From Mycobacteroides chelonae (GTDB lineage: Bacteria > Actinomycetota > Actinomycetes > Mycobacteriales > Mycobacteriaceae), in NCBI GenBank assembly GCA_014204435.1, contig JACHLF010000002.1:186001-250000 (forward strand): a stretch of 64,000 nucleotides of DNA, read 5' to 3'. The notes below the pieces were generated by a model. The model worked only from the letters and a program-made list of their open reading frames with translations, searched no databases and had not been told where the DNA came from. The stretch's first letter is position 1. Each line of letters opens with the position of its first letter. Position numbers and translations under genes: made by a program. Shown here one piece after another: positions 40,001 to 49,585 of this stretch.

Positions 40001-40505
40001 TGAACACCGAGGACAACCCGTAAAAGAAGATCTGTGGGAGAAGCAAATACGCCAACGCGGTCGTCAGTGACGTGCTGACCCTCGGATCACCGCCGAGCAT
40101 CAGTGCGGCCAGCAGGGGCGCAGCCAGCACCGACAGCGCCGTGGTGAGCAGTAGCAGGGTCGTGACGATCGTCAACAGCTTGCGGATGAATGCCGCGCCG
40201 CCGTCGGCATCTTCGCGTTCGGCGCGGGTGAGCACCGGGATGAAGATGGCGGTGAAGGTAGCCTCCAGGACCAACGCGGCGATGATGTTGGGCAGTTGGT
40301 TGGCGGTCGCGAACGCGCTCGCGGAGGCGGCGCCGAGTGCCGCGGTGATCAGCAGCAGTTTGATGAAGCCGGTAATCCGGCTGACCAGGGTGGCCACCGC
40401 CATCGAACCGGAATGCCCGACGACGGCAGCGTCGGAGAGTTCCTCGATCGTGTCGTCGGATATGGGATCGGGCAACGGATTCAGTGGCTCTCTCACGGCT
40501 GCCAT
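37074..40505 (-). CDS. murJ: Lipid II flippase MurJ (MviN) fused to a pseudokinase domain
   Basis: About 1143 residues from ATG 40505; GTG 40496 would give a 4-bp overlap with the upstream stop instead. The first about 540 residues form the 14-TM MviN/MurJ flippase (VSRITGFIKLLLITAALG start). A linker (GSSTRPVSTQSPSTGPVP) leads to a pseudokinase (about 655-900; RYRLLTSHGGPEGLQFWQAIDIELNRPVAL, no catalytic HRD/DFG). A TM segment (FLIGLGVVGVLVISLCIALG) and an extracytoplasmic beta-rich domain (about 950-1143) follow. In M. tuberculosis this pseudokinase is phosphorylated by PknB and bound by FhaA. It flips lipid II. Confidence 0.95.
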   Translation of the reverse strand: MAAVREPLNPLPDPISDDTIEELSDAAVVGHSGSMAVATLVSRITGFIKLLLITAALGAASASAFATANQLPNIIAALVLEATFTAIFIPVLTRAEREDADGGAAFIRKLLTIVTTLLLLTTALSVLAAPLLAALMLGGDPRVSTSLTTALAYLLLPQIFFYGLSSVFMATLNTRNVFGPPAWAPVWNNVVAIVTLILYWLMPGELTLNPTRMSDPKLLVLGVGTTLGVVTQALVLIPAIRRQRIPVRPLWGIDNRLKQFGGMAAAMFAYVAISQFGYVIANRIAAGAADSGPIIYNQTWLILQLPYGVVGVTILTAIMPRLSRNAAAEDTRAVLGDMSLGTRLTMTVLIPVAAVMTVGGPAMGPALFAYGNFGLTSAHYLGLSISLSSFTLIPYALVLLQLRVFYARQEAWTPTWIVIAITAVKITGSVIAPHLTDDPNLVAGYLGAANGLGWVAGAVCGYLLLRRSLGRADGPLVGPDVARTVLVTLAASATAAAAGLGIDRGLGLDLLTVRGGGPASILRLAILGIVMLGVTFALMVAVKLPEALSVASMLQRRLGGRFGIGVQHHASVMGNSGAPSLPYPDLGDRVVGSSAADSTTANKPAHGGGADTRKGRAVTDTPGSSTRPVSTQSPSTGPVPTSVMPGARIADGRYRLLTSHGGPEGLQFWQAIDIELNRPVALTIIDGTVFSSDRVQDILSNTLRLSKIESPGLARVLDAVREGSGGIVVAQWVRGGSLREVADTEPSAVGASRAVRSLAEAADAAFEAGSALSIDHPDRVRISIDGDAVLAFPATLSSASADEDVRGLAATLYALTTRRWPLAETGQPSGLAAANRAPDGRPVEARVIVPTMPTEISDVASRALSDDPGSAAELLDGLESAIASVDHTTMLEPAAAAPTQALGIGRRQGFGEPSESLADDDEDIDDEDPEEAARHRKIFLIGLGVVGVLVISLCIALGVWVTRIFGDVGPLDKINIGIGLPTQTSDGDAVTPGSPATIAQASVFPPGPDADQPGKAGLAIDGNSSTSWTTDTYTDADPFPVLFKPGVGLLLDLQSASALSSVTIESHSVGTQVQIRSADSSTPASFNDTKEISATTTLKSGKTTIPITSSSQVSHVLVWINKLGSTNGDHHAEIGEITVSTAS

Positions 40506-42784
40506 GCTTCGTCCTCGCGGTCTAGATCCGCGCGATCGGGTTGGCCTCGGAACCGGTGCCATAGGCGCCGACCCGTCAGCGCGAAGAGAACGGTAGCGGC
40601 GCTGATGGTGATGAAGAACAGGGGCTTGCCGTATGCGTTGGAGTGCACCGAGAGGCGCACCGGATCGCCCAGCGGCAGACCGTCGGGCGTGTGCAGCGTG
40701 ACGTCCACCGCCATGCGCTGAGACACGTTGACCTCCACGGGCACCTTTACCGGTAGGAATCCAGGTGGAATCTCTTGTACGCCCACATCTGTCGCGCTCA
40801 TGCCGGCGGGTGTCTCGAGGCGCAGGGTTACCCGGATCGGCACCGGAAGCTCGTTACGCAGCACCAGCGGGAGCGGGCTGTGCTCGGTGGCCAGCGTGTA
40901 GGAGCCGCCCGGATTGACGACGGTGACGGCGTTGAATAGGTCGCCGACCGTGCGGCGAATGGCGGCTAGCCGTTCCCGCGCGGAGTCGTCGCGCGCATCC
41001 TGCGGAACGCTTCGGCTCACCGCGCGTAGTGCATCCTGGCGCAGCGGATTGGTGTACTGCGCGCCGGTGAGTCCGGTGCGGGCATCCACCGTCAGTGCCG
41101 CCGTGAGACCCCACAGCCGACGGATTTCATCGCCCAGCCCCTGTGAGACCCAGTCGTGCACGGCCCCGGACGGGTCCACGCCGTATGTGGTGTCGACGGG
41201 ATTGGCCTGGGCGTCGGCTCGGGCCTCACCGATGACGGCCGGCAGCGGTCGCGGTATCGCGAGTCCTGCATGCAGCAGGGTGGAGGTGGCGGACAGGATC
41301 GAGCGCGCCTCGCCATCGGACAGATCCCAGGTTGCCTCCGGCAGCAGAATCGTCTGGCGGGGAGCCTGTGCGGGGTTCAGCGCCTGCCAGGCCATCGCAC
41401 CAAGGGCGTCCTGCATCCGCGCCACACGTGAATCATGTTGTAGCGCAAATCGAAGCGATGCGGGCACGTAGTCAGGTGTGGCGGGTGTGCGACCGATGGC
41501 GCTCAGCGCGGCGCCCACCGACGGATCGAAGGGTGCCGCGACCACGGTGTCGGACACGCGGCGTGGGTTGAAATCGGGCAGAGTCTCCTGCCCTGACGGC
41601 AGCGGGGACACCGCGACCGTTGGCCCCTGTGCGGTGAGGAGGTCGATGCCGGCGTTCGAGAGTTGGCCATCGCCCAGCAGGATGGTCCCGCGCAGGCTGT
41701 TGGTTCCCAAAATCTGGTCGAGCACATCGGCGGCACCGGAGATGGCTTGGTGAGAAAGACCGGCATCGGCCATCTGGGCGACCGCGTCGAGATCGGCCTG
41801 TGCGTAGGGCAGCGGCGTGACGCACATGTGCCGTGCCATGGCGCGCAGCCGATCGAGCCACGCCAGGGCGAGTCCCTGCCCGGTGCCGGGATGAACCGGA
41901 CCGGCGGGGTCAGCCGAGTTGTCCAGAACCTGGTAGCCCAGGGTCATCGCGTTGACCGTCACGAGCAGATCGGGGTCGACCGCTACGCAGACTGTGCGTC
42001 CCAGCTCCCCTTTCGGGTCAACGGTGGCTTCGGTCGCGAATTCCAGGGCGCCCAGCAGGGCGTCCAGCCGGCCTCCGGGGGAAAGGGAGCGTTCCAGTTG
42101 GTCGTCGAGGAGGCGTACCGGTGTCGGTCCACCGGGCTGACCGGGGGCCAGCCGCGGACGATCGGCCAGGGGCCACAGCAGCGTCAGACCCACCGGCCGA
42201 GAGGTGTCGGGAGCGATCTCGGGCTCGGAGGCGGCCCCGGTGGGTGGGGGCACCCCGAGAACCGGGAGCAGGAAGCGCGCGTCGTCTAGCCGGGCGGCGG
42301 CCCCGTAGTCCGGGGTGCCGTTGACGTTCACCAGCGCCGGATAGACCCCGGGTGTCTCGATGTTCCAGTTCGGTCCGGTCCCTCCGCGCAGCGGGAAGGC
42401 GAGCGTGAAGGGGCGCTGCTGTCCCTTTTCCAGAGTGCCTGCGACGGTGACGAACTCGCCGACGGGCCGGTACTGATCGTGGCGGCCGTGCAGATTGGCG
42501 CGCAGGTCGGCGCTGGTGGTCACCGCGTCGGCTCGTTCCAGCCGCACCACCACGTCGGTGACCGGGCGATCACCGACATTGGCCACGGTGCCCCGCACGG
42601 TCACCATCGAGTCGACGGTGGTGACGGTTTGGGGGCTCACCTCGTCGATGAGGACCTTGAGGAACTGGCCGTCGCGGTAGGCGTGGGCCTGCGGTGTCGA
42701 CCAGGGAGCGCCGAGCAGGACAAGCGCGAGGACGGCAAGGACTGACGCCACACGCGTCGCGCTGCGATGCGTGAGTCGGGTCAT
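40493..42784 (-). CDS. DUF6049 membrane-anchored secreted protein (Rv3909-like)
   Basis: The 763-residue protein has a signal peptide ([16 protein letters not shown] to QAHA, about 1-37), a large extracytoplasmic region and a single C-terminal TM ([19 protein letters not shown], about 725-745) with a short basic cytoplasmic tail. Features such as [18 protein letters not shown] and [16 protein letters not shown] resemble Ig-like/CARDB beta domains, and the middle has conserved patches of unknown role. The start overlaps the mutT4 stop by 4 bp and the end overlaps murJ, so the three form one unit. A role beside MurJ in wall synthesis is an inference from context. Confidence 0.85.
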   Translation of the reverse strand: MTRLTHRSATRVASVLAVLALVLLGAPWSTPQAHAYRDGQFLKVLIDEVSPQTVTTVDSMVTVRGTVANVGDRPVTDVVVRLERADAVTTSADLRANLHGRHDQYRPVGEFVTVAGTLEKGQQRPFTLAFPLRGGTGPNWNIETPGVYPALVNVNGTPDYGAAARLDDARFLLPVLGVPPPTGAASEPEIAPDTSRPVGLTLLWPLADRPRLAPGQPGGPTPVRLLDDQLERSLSPGGRLDALLGALEFATEATVDPKGELGRTVCVAVDPDLLVTVNAMTLGYQVLDNSADPAGPVHPGTGQGLALAWLDRLRAMARHMCVTPLPYAQADLDAVAQMADAGLSHQAISGAADVLDQILGTNSLRGTILLGDGQLSNAGIDLLTAQGPTVAVSPLPSGQETLPDFNPRRVSDTVVAAPFDPSVGAALSAIGRTPATPDYVPASLRFALQHDSRVARMQDALGAMAWQALNPAQAPRQTILLPEATWDLSDGEARSILSATSTLLHAGLAIPRPLPAVIGEARADAQANPVDTTYGVDPSGAVHDWVSQGLGDEIRRLWGLTAALTVDARTGLTGAQYTNPLRQDALRAVSRSVPQDARDDSARERLAAIRRTVGDLFNAVTVVNPGGSYTLATEHSPLPLVLRNELPVPIRVTLRLETPAGMSATDVGVQEIPPGFLPVKVPVEVNVSQRMAVDVTLHTPDGLPLGDPVRLSVHSNAYGKPLFFITISAATVLFALTGRRLWHRFRGQPDRADLDREDEAWQP

Positions 42785-43575
42785 TGCTGTGGACCACGCT
42801 CGGTTCGACGGCCCGGAGTCCTCTGTGTGCTGGAGTGCGTTTGGGGGCGTCGTCGTGGCGCGGAGGGGGGCAACGGCGGCAGCGATTCGGGTCCGCCAGA
42901 GTGCAGTTTGTCGATCAGATCATCGGCCACCTCGGCAAGGCGGCGTTCGTCGGCGTATGCCAGGCGGGTGGGCAGCTCGCCGAGCGGCACCCAGGCGACC
43001 TCGGTGACTTCGACGTCGTCGTCCGAGAGCTTGCCGCCCAGGGACCGCATCAGGTAGTGGTGCACGGTCTTGTGTACGCGCCGGCCCTCGGTAACGAACC
43101 AGTAGTCGATGCTGCCGAGTGCGGCGAGCACACTGCCCCGGATACCGGTTTCCTCGGCCACTTCGCGGATGGCGGTCTGCTCGGCGGTCTCGCCTTGTTC
43201 GATGTGGCCCTTGGGCAGTGACCACAGCATCCGGCCGCGCCGATCGGTCCGTCCGATGAGGGCGGCCACCTGACCGTCCTTGGGGCCGTCGATTCCGGCG
43301 ATGACCAGGCCACCGGCCGAGGTTTCGCGCACTGTCCGCAAGGAGGCTCCGGCGGCTCGGCCCTTCGCGCGGCCGCGTCCTTTCCCGGTAGCGCCGTTGG
43401 CTGTGTTTGTCGGGTGGGGACCGCCAGCGGCGGGGGAGGCCGTCGGAGTGCCGGCGCTTTGCGCCCGACCCTGCGTTCGGTTGCGCCGACCGCGGCGCGA
43501 CCCTCGGCCGCGCGCTGAGCCGTTGGGCTCGTCCGACGACCCACCCGTGCGGGAACCGCCGGAGGAGTCAGACAC
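42781..43575 (-). CDS. mutT4: Nudix hydrolase MutT4-like
   Basis: GTG 43575 gives 264 residues. A basic, low-complexity N-terminus ([22 protein letters not shown], about 1-100) precedes the Nudix domain with [24 protein letters not shown] motif (G-x5-E-x7-REVxEE). It hydrolyses a nucleoside diphosphate linked to another moiety; substrate not shown. It starts the mutT4-DUF6049-murJ unit and is divergent from pcnA with 63 bp between starts. Confidence 0.9.
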   Translation of the reverse strand: MSDSSGGSRTGGSSDEPNGSARGRGSRRGRRNRTQGRAQSAGTPTASPAAGGPHPTNTANGATGKGRGRAKGRAAGASLRTVRETSAGGLVIAGIDGPKDGQVAALIGRTDRRGRMLWSLPKGHIEQGETAEQTAIREVAEETGIRGSVLAALGSIDYWFVTEGRRVHKTVHHYLMRSLGGKLSDDDVEVTEVAWVPLGELPTRLAYADERRLAEVADDLIDKLHSGGPESLPPLPPSAPRRRPQTHSSTQRTPGRRTERGPQQ

Positions 43576-43638
43576 CCATGCGATAGTAGTTCCCGCTACT
43601 GAGAGCTCTTGCGATACGCGCCGGTAAGCTATCCCGAC

Positions 43639-45075
43639 GTGCCCGAATCGATACCGACCGCCGAACTGTTGGCCACCGCCGCGGTGACCCTGAACCGGCA
43701 CAACAAGATGCTCTCGGAATTAGGTGTGCTCTTCGATGCCGCGGGCTTCACCCTGTATTTAGTGGGGGGCACCGTCCGTGATGCCGCTCTGGGCAAGTTG
43801 GGCACCGATCTGGATTTCACCACCGATGCCCGCCCGGCGCAGGTGCAAGAGTTGCTCACGGGATGGGCCGAGGCCATCTGGGACACCGGCATCGCGTTCG
43901 GCACCATCGGGGTGGCGCGCAAGGGCCAGCGGGTGGAGATCACCACCTTTCGCAGTGACAGCTATGACCAGCAGTCACGCAACCCCGAGGTGGTGTTCGG
44001 CGACAGCCTCGAGGGCGATCTGGTGCGCCGGGACTTCACGGTGAACGCGATGGCGGTCAAGATCGGACCGGAAGGGCCCGGGGCGTTCTGTGACCCGTTG
44101 AATGGGCTGGAAGCCCTGCGCGCGGGGGTGCTGGATACCCCGTCGGCCCCGGAGATCTCGTTCGGTGACGACCCGCTGCGCATGCTGCGGGCCGCACGCT
44201 TCGTCTCGCAACTCGGCTTCACGGTGGCACCGCGCGTGCTGGAGGCGTTGCATGCGATGGCGGGCCAGTTGGGCCGGATCACCGCCGAGCGGGTGCAGGC
44301 CGAGCTGGACAAGCTGATCGTGGGCGCGCATCCGGTCGCCGGGATCGACCTGCTGGTGGATAGCGGCCTGGGTGCGGTGGTGCTGCCGGAGGTCGGTGCG
44401 ATGCGGCTGACTATCGACGAGCATCACCAGCACAAGGACGTCTACCGTCACTCGCTGACCGTGTTGGAGCAGGCGGTGGATCTCGAAGACGCGGGTCCCG
44501 ATCTGGTGCTGCGTTGGGCGGCGCTGCTGCACGACATCGGCAAGCCGGCCACTCGCCGGCACGAGGACGGCGGCGGGGTGAGCTTTCACCATCACGAGGT
44601 GGTCGGCGCCAAGATGGTACGCAAGCGGATGCGGGCACTGAAGTACTCCAAGCAGATGGTCGACGACGTGTCGCAGCTGGTGTACCTGCACCTGCGATTC
44701 CACGGATATAGCGACGGCACGTGGACCGATTCCGCGGTGCGCCGCTACGTCACCGACGCCGGCCCCCTGTTGCCGCGACTGCACAAGCTGGTGCGTGCGG
44801 ACTGCACGACCCGTAACAAGCGGCGCGCGGCACGGTTGCAGGCCAATTACGATGGGCTCGAAGAACGCATTGTCGAGATGGAGGCCAAGGAGGACCTGGC
44901 GCGGGTACGGCCCGATCTCGACGGCAACGCAATCATGGCGCTGCTGGGGGTCCCGGCCGGCCCGATCGTAGGGGAGGCGTGGCGGTTCCTTAAGGAGCTC
45001 CGGCTGGAGCGGGGCCCGCTCGATCATGACGAGGCGGTCGAGGCACTGCGGCAATGGTGGGCCGAGCGTCCCTGA
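43639..45075 (+). CDS. pcnA: CCA tRNA nucleotidyltransferase
   Basis: GTG 43639 gives 478 residues. The nucleotidyltransferase head shows [21 protein letters not shown] (metal-binding D-x-D), followed by RRDFTVNAM and the neck region. A C-terminal HD domain has [10 protein letters not shown] and HHEVVGAKM, as in mycobacterial PcnA. It adds CCA to tRNA 3' ends without a template, which matters here because the island tRNA-Ala does not encode CCA. In mycobacteria this gene lies next to mutT4, as here. Confidence 0.95.
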   Translation: MPESIPTAELLATAAVTLNRHNKMLSELGVLFDAAGFTLYLVGGTVRDAALGKLGTDLDFTTDARPAQVQELLTGWAEAIWDTGIAFGTIGVARKGQRVEITTFRSDSYDQQSRNPEVVFGDSLEGDLVRRDFTVNAMAVKIGPEGPGAFCDPLNGLEALRAGVLDTPSAPEISFGDDPLRMLRAARFVSQLGFTVAPRVLEALHAMAGQLGRITAERVQAELDKLIVGAHPVAGIDLLVDSGLGAVVLPEVGAMRLTIDEHHQHKDVYRHSLTVLEQAVDLEDAGPDLVLRWAALLHDIGKPATRRHEDGGGVSFHHHEVVGAKMVRKRMRALKYSKQMVDDVSQLVYLHLRFHGYSDGTWTDSAVRRYVTDAGPLLPRLHKLVRADCTTRNKRRAARLQANYDGLEERIVEMEAKEDLARVRPDLDGNAIMALLGVPAGPIVGEAWRFLKELRLERGPLDHDEAVEALRQWWAERP

Positions 45076-45096
45076 TCGGGCTCAGCCAAGCATGTC

Positions 45097-45760
45097 CTAG
45101 CCGAGCTTGCCCACCATCACCACGACGACGAGCAGCACCACACGGTCAAACCCGGCGCCGCGACCCAGCGCCATATGCGTGCCGATCTGGGCACCGATGA
45201 TGTTCGCGACGCCCAGTGCCACGCCGGAGTTGAGCACCTTGACGGTGGCCGAGCTTTCCAGGAAGGTCATTCCCGCGACGGCGGTCAGGGCGATGATCAT
45301 GAAAGTCCCGGTACCCGGGCCCATGATGCCGTCGTAGAACGCGATCAGGATGGCGGCGATCGCCAGTGCCGTCAGGGTGAGGGTCTTGGTGCGCGTGGTC
45401 CCGCTGTTGCTGTCCCGAACTCCGGTCGGGTGGAGACGAACACCCCCACGGCCGAGAGCAGAAACAGAACCACGGGTTTGAACACGGACACCGGCAGCCG
45501 CGAGGCGATGTAGGGGCACCCGCACTGGCGAAGGCTGCCGCGGTGACAAAGGTTCCCAGCAGCGCGTGCCAGTTCAGCGGGTTTTCGGTAAAGCCGAATG
45601 GCGGCGGATGCGTTGCCCGACAGCGCCGCGCGCTTGTTGGTACCCAGCGCGGTCGCTGGAGCCATCTTCGGGAAGACGAGCAGAAGAATCGAGATGCCCC
45701 GCCACCGACCACCGCGTCGACCCAGCCGGCGGTGGACGCGGCGGCCCGCAGCAACGTGAG
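45097..45760 (-). pseudogene. TSUP/TauE-SafE-type anion exporter, several frameshifts
   Basis: Three minus-strand frames each contain pieces of one membrane protein. In order: AASTAGWVDAVVGGG; then ATALGTNKRAALSGNASAA; then NPLNWHALLGTFVTAAAFAS; then ASRLPVSVFKPVVLFLLSAVG; then TLTALAIAAILIAFYDGIMG and GTGTFMIIALTAVAG. Together they resemble the two-repeat TauE/SafE family, with at least four frame changes. The normal start is not clear. No functional protein can be made. It is convergent with pcnA. Confidence 0.85.
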
Positions 45761-45922
45761 GGTAGGGGCACCATGGGGTCAGAGACTATGCAGCGGAACC
45801 GAATCGTCGCGGATCCCCTCACTACGTATGTGAACCGATATCAGCGCACGTTTTGTCTGCGTGGTTATCCACATGCCACAGAACGGCGGAACGGCCGGCG
45901 CCGTCGGGGCCTCATATCGGGT

Positions 45923-46471
45923 ATGGACTACTGCTTCGGTGCGGGTGACGGCATCGTCACCGCGTGGGATGCACCGCCCAATGCGGACCTGGACGGTGAC
46001 GGTGTGCTCGATGCGGTGCGGCTGGATTTCGACGGCGACGGATTGTTCGACGACGTGATGTGGGACTCCGACGGGGACGGATCGGCGGACCACAGCGTGC
46101 TTGACGTGGACAACGACGGCAGGCCCGAGACCTACTTCACCGATGATGGCTTGGGCACGTGGGCGTTTCACGTGGAACGAAGCGGATCGATCAGCTGGTT
46201 CGGGCTCGACGGGGTCGAACATCCGGGTGGCACAGCCGATATCGACGGAGACGGAAAACCCGAGCAGCTGCTCGATGTCGACAACGACGGCGATGCCGAA
46301 AGGGCCTTCCGCACGGACGATTCCGGGGTCTCCGTGTATGCCGATACCACCGGCGACGGGCGTTGGGACGTGGAACTCACCGATGCCAACGGGGATGGGA
46401 TCGCCGATACCTCTCGCCCGCTCGCACCGCCGCGGCAGTCAACGGAGAACGCGGTCGAAGGCCCGCCTTAG
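45923..46471 (+). CDS. Acidic protein with eight calcium-binding-type DxDxDG repeats
   Basis: From ATG 45923, 182 residues (frame open further upstream). Eight short loops follow each other: DLDGDGVLD, DFDGDGLFD, DSDGDGSAD, DVDNDGRPE, DIDGDGKPE, DVDNDGDAE, DTTGDGRWD, DANGDGIAD. Each has the Asp ladder of thrombospondin-type-3, dockerin or EF-hand calcium loops. The first two thirds bracket WAFHVERSGSISWFGLDG. No Sec signal is visible after the chosen start. The family is widespread in actinobacteria as short hypothetical proteins; function unknown. Overlaps the convergent gene at 46439 by 33 bp. Confidence 0.7.
   Translation: MDYCFGAGDGIVTAWDAPPNADLDGDGVLDAVRLDFDGDGLFDDVMWDSDGDGSADHSVLDVDNDGRPETYFTDDGLGTWAFHVERSGSISWFGLDGVEHPGGTADIDGDGKPEQLLDVDNDGDAERAFRTDDSGVSVYADTTGDGRWDVELTDANGDGIADTSRPLAPPRQSTENAVEGPP
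46164..46179. promoter_or_regulatory. Degenerate parS-like site
   Basis: CGTTTCACGTGGAACG matches the parS consensus at 13 of 16 positions and keeps the core GTTTCACGTG. It lies inside the acidic repeat protein gene, about 18 kb from parS sites 1 and 2. Binding is unproven. Confidence 0.4.
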
Positions 46472-46807
46472 GGCCGCCGACCATGCGACGGTGGGGTCGG
46501 ACTCGCCGGCAACCCAGGCGGGATGGTGGATGCTGAGCCGTCCGTCACAGGTGGTGATGAAGAAGCTCGGTGGACTGTCGCTGCGGGTGGCGCAGAAATG
46601 CTTGGTGCACAGTGTGATCCACGAGGCCACTGGCAGAGATTCCAGTACGGCACAAGCCAGGCGCAGCGGGTCATCATCGGGGATGACAGCCAGAATGGCG
46701 GTGCCGGCTAGAGCGCGCGGCTGAATGCCGAAGCATTCACTCCCGGCCGGTGCCGGGCGGGCCGGCGAAGGCCTGGGCGATCGACAGCCATTTCTCGGCG
46801 TCCTCAC
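46439..46807 (-). CDS. Hypothetical protein, start uncertain
   Basis: The minus-strand frame has coding-like composition in its last about 95 residues ([57 protein letters not shown]). No clear start or ribosome site was found; the first 30 residues listed are probably not translated. No family recognised. It overlaps the convergent repeat-protein gene and the start of the next minus-strand gene's territory. Confidence 0.4.
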   Translation of the reverse strand: MRTPRNGCRSPRPSPARPAPAGSECFGIQPRALAGTAILAVIPDDDPLRLACAVLESLPVASWITLCTKHFCATRSDSPPSFFITTCDGRLSIHHPAWVAGESDPTVAWSAALRRAFDRVLR

Positions 46808-47516
46808 CGCTGGCCTGCAGATCGAGTTCGGCGCGGGGGCGGCGTTGGGTCACCAGATAGCAGAAATCCAGGGCCGATCCGGTGACACGCTGGGCGGCCT
46901 CTTCGGGGCCCCACGTCCAGGTATCGCCATCGGGGCCGGTCAGCTCCACCCGGAACGGTTCGGTGGGAGCCGGCAGTGAATGCACCGAGTATGCGTAGTC
47001 CCGTGTTCGGACACCAAGGTGAGCAATGGATTTCAGGCGCGTAGTGGGTGCGGGTACGACGCCGAGCGCATCGGCGACATCCAGGGCGTGCGCCCATGTC
47101 TCCATCAGCCGTGCGGTACCCATCGAGGCCGAGCTCATGGGCGGGCCGTACCAGGGAATCTTGACGCCGTCCGGCACGTTGCGCAGCGCCGCGTGCAGTT
47201 GGTTGCGGGTGTCACGCCAGCGGATGAGGAGCTCGGCAGGTGGGGTCTGTGCGGTCTCCTCGGCGGCATTGTCTACAAATCCGAAGGGGTCGGCCATGGC
47301 CTTGGGCAGTTCGTTGGCGAAGCCCTCTGGATCGGTGACCGCCAGTAGGGACTGCGCATCGGTCCAGTGCAGATGAGCGATCTGGTGGGCGATGGTCCAG
47401 CCGGCCGCGGGAGTGTCGCGGGCCCAGCCTTCCTCGGGCAGGGGGGCCACGAGGGCGTCCAGTCCATCGCTCTCATCACGCAGGTCGTCGATGACAGCGT
47501 CAGCGGTCGAGGTCAC
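46737..47516 (-). CDS. TIGR03084 family protein (DinB/maleylpyruvate-isomerase-like fold, Rv0036c-type)
   Basis: The 259-residue protein has the N-terminal mycothiol-dependent-isomerase-like four-helix domain ([19 protein letters not shown], with His residues that bind metal in the fold; later [16 protein letters not shown]) and a C-terminal domain of the family. It overlaps the MFS gene by 17 bp, matching Rv0036c-Rv0037c in M. tuberculosis. Substrate unknown. Confidence 0.88.
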   Translation of the reverse strand: MTSTADAVIDDLRDESDGLDALVAPLPEEGWARDTPAAGWTIAHQIAHLHWTDAQSLLAVTDPEGFANELPKAMADPFGFVDNAAEETAQTPPAELLIRWRDTRNQLHAALRNVPDGVKIPWYGPPMSSASMGTARLMETWAHALDVADALGVVPAPTTRLKSIAHLGVRTRDYAYSVHSLPAPTEPFRVELTGPDGDTWTWGPEEAAQRVTGSALDFCYLVTQRRPRAELDLQASGEDAEKWLSIAQAFAGPPGTGRE

Positions 47517-48828
47517 GGGGTTGTCCTTCCGGGTCGGGCTGGGTGGGCAGGAATCCAGTGTTGGGCGGGCTGGGCCAGAGGGTCCGGGTCATGTGCACGA
47601 TCAACCCGATCAAGTAGATCACCGCGCCGCAGAAGGCCAGCCAGTGCGCATGCGTGATGAAGGCGGCACCCACACTCATCGCACCGGTGAACGTGACCCA
47701 GAACAGCGAGTCCTGCACCGCGAAGACGTGTCCGCGCAGGGCGTCGTCGACGTCGGTTTGCATGCCGACATCGGCGCACAGCTTGATCACCTGCCCGGCC
47801 ATGCCGAGGCCGAACGCCGCGGTCAGCAGAATCGGGATGAACAGGCCCGAGGCGAGCAGTTGCAGGACAACTGCACCTCCGAGCGCCATAGCGAGGGTAC
47901 GTCCGCGACCGAATCGCCGCAGCAGTGCCGGGGTGCAGACCGTTCCCAGGAACGAACCGATGCCGGTGCACGCCAGGAACAATGCCGCGGCGCCTATCCC
48001 GGCGAAGATCGATTCGTTGTTGCGGACCAGGACCAGCACCAGCAAGGTGTTGAGGCCGAACACCATGCGGTGGGCGGCCAATCCGATGAGCGCGTCGAAC
48101 ACCGACGGCGTGTTGACGATGGTGCGTGCACCGTGTAGCCATCCGGTGGCGACGGCGTAGAAGGCTGAGCCGTGTATGGCCCGCACGGTGTTGTCGGGGC
48201 CCAGCCGGTCTCCGGGAAATCCGGAGGCAACCCACGCGGCTGCCGTTGTCGGCACGATCACCAGGAAAATGACTGTGGCAGAACCTAAGTCCCCGGCACC
48301 GAAGAGGGCCCGCAGCATCAGCATGAAATTGGCGCCCACGAAGGTGGCGGTGGCGCCGACGGCGGCGGCCACCGAGTTCATGGTGGCCACCTGATCGCGT
48401 GGCACCACGTGCGGGAGGGCCGCCGACAAGCCCGAGGTCACGAATCGGGTGACGCCGTTGACGATCAGCGCGCCGAGTAGCAGCACCACGTCGTCGGCGC
48501 TGAAGGCCAGTTCGATCCCGACCAGGGCCACCAGCAATACCCGGATCAGGTTGGCGCAGATCAGGACGGCACGACGGTCCCAGCGGTCCAGCAGCGCGCC
48601 CGCGAAGGGGCCGATTGCCGAGTAGGGCAGGAACAGCACCGCGAACGCGCCGGCGATGGCCCAGGGTTCGGCCTCGCGCTCGGGGTTGAACAGCAGCGCA
48701 CCGGCCAGTCCGGCCTGAAAGAGGCCGTCGCCGAACTGTGTCAGTAGCCGCACCCACACCAATCGCCCGAAGTCGGGCAGACCGTGGATGGTGCGCGACA
48801 GGCTCAGCGGCGAGTGGCGCGCGGTCAT
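47500..48828 (-). CDS. MFS transporter (Rv0037c-like)
   Basis: The 442-residue protein has 12 predicted hydrophobic segments and an MFS fold with a conserved [19 protein letters not shown] loop between helices 2 and 3. It belongs to the transporter group next to yqgE in mycobacteria. It overlaps the downstream gene, so both are probably one unit. Exporter direction and substrate are not shown. Confidence 0.88.
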   Translation of the reverse strand: MTARHSPLSLSRTIHGLPDFGRLVWVRLLTQFGDGLFQAGLAGALLFNPEREAEPWAIAGAFAVLFLPYSAIGPFAGALLDRWDRRAVLICANLIRVLLVALVGIELAFSADDVVLLLGALIVNGVTRFVTSGLSAALPHVVPRDQVATMNSVAAAVGATATFVGANFMLMLRALFGAGDLGSATVIFLVIVPTTAAAWVASGFPGDRLGPDNTVRAIHGSAFYAVATGWLHGARTIVNTPSVFDALIGLAAHRMVFGLNTLLVLVLVRNNESIFAGIGAAALFLACTGIGSFLGTVCTPALLRRFGRGRTLAMALGGAVVLQLLASGLFIPILLTAAFGLGMAGQVIKLCADVGMQTDVDDALRGHVFAVQDSLFWVTFTGAMSVGAAFITHAHWLAFCGAVIYLIGLIVHMTRTLWPSPPNTGFLPTQPDPEGQPRDLDR

Positions 48829-48956
48829 GTGTGAGTCACTTTCGTGTGTCGAGATCGGGCTACGGGTTCAACGGAGCGTTTAACGCCCACACTACAAATG
48901 TGTAGCGGTTGGCCGAGCACAAGTCATGAAACGGCAAACGGTGTCATGATGATGAG

Positions 48957-49583
48957 GTGGCGCACGGGGACGAGCCCGAAGAGGGCGAGGCATATGGTGA
49001 GGGTTATATAGCGCCGCCCGCACACCGTTTGCGGGCAGGCACCCTGCTGGTCGCCAACACCAACCTCTTCGAGCCGACGTTTCGGCGCAGCGTGATCTTC
49101 GTTGTCGAGCACAACGACGGTGGCACGTTAGGTGTGGTGCTGAACCGGCCCAGCGAGACCGCGGTCTATAACGTGTTGCCGCAGTGGGCCAAGCTGGCGG
49201 GCAAGCCGAAGACGATGTTCATCGGGGGCCCGGTCAAGCGGGACGCGGCGCTGTGTCTGGCGACCCTGCGGGCCGGTGTCAGCATCGAAGGCGTGAACGG
49301 TCTGCGCCATGTTGCGGGCCGCATGGCGATGGTCGATCTGGATGCAGAACCCGAAGACGTCGTACCGCTGGTAGAGGGCGTTCGGATTTTCGCCGGCTAC
49401 TCGGGGTGGACCATCGGTCAGCTGGAGGGCGAGGTGGAGCGCGACGACTGGATCGTGTTGTCGGCGCTGCCTTCCGATGTGTTGACCGATGCGCACGACG
49501 ACCTGTGGGCCAAGGTGTTGCGGCGTCAGCCGTTGCCGTTGTCCTTGTTGGCGACGCACCCCATCGACGTCAGCCGCAACTAG
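48957..49583 (+). CDS. YqgE/AlgH family protein (UPF0301)
   Basis: The 208-residue protein (GTG start) has the family motifs FRRSVIFVVEHNDGGTLGVVLNRP, FIGGPVKRDAALCLA and AGYSGWTIGQLEGE. It corresponds to Rv0038. The function is not established. It is divergent from the MFS gene; the 128-bp spacer holds CTACA-AATG-TGTAG, a weak inverted repeat. Confidence 0.92.
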   Translation: MAHGDEPEEGEAYGEGYIAPPAHRLRAGTLLVANTNLFEPTFRRSVIFVVEHNDGGTLGVVLNRPSETAVYNVLPQWAKLAGKPKTMFIGGPVKRDAALCLATLRAGVSIEGVNGLRHVAGRMAMVDLDAEPEDVVPLVEGVRIFAGYSGWTIGQLEGEVERDDWIVLSALPSDVLTDAHDDLWAKVLRRQPLPLSLLATHPIDVSRN

Positions 49584-49585
49584 AT

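Noticed and set aside
47513..48757. Alternative frame of 414 codons inside the MFS gene
   Set aside because: Arg/Gly-rich with no hydrophobic segments; the MFS frame has 12 membrane segments.
48888..48910. CTACA-AATG-TGTAG as an operator for the MFS/yqgE spacer
   Set aside because: Only 5-bp arms; too short to claim without conservation data. Mentioned in the yqgE entry only.
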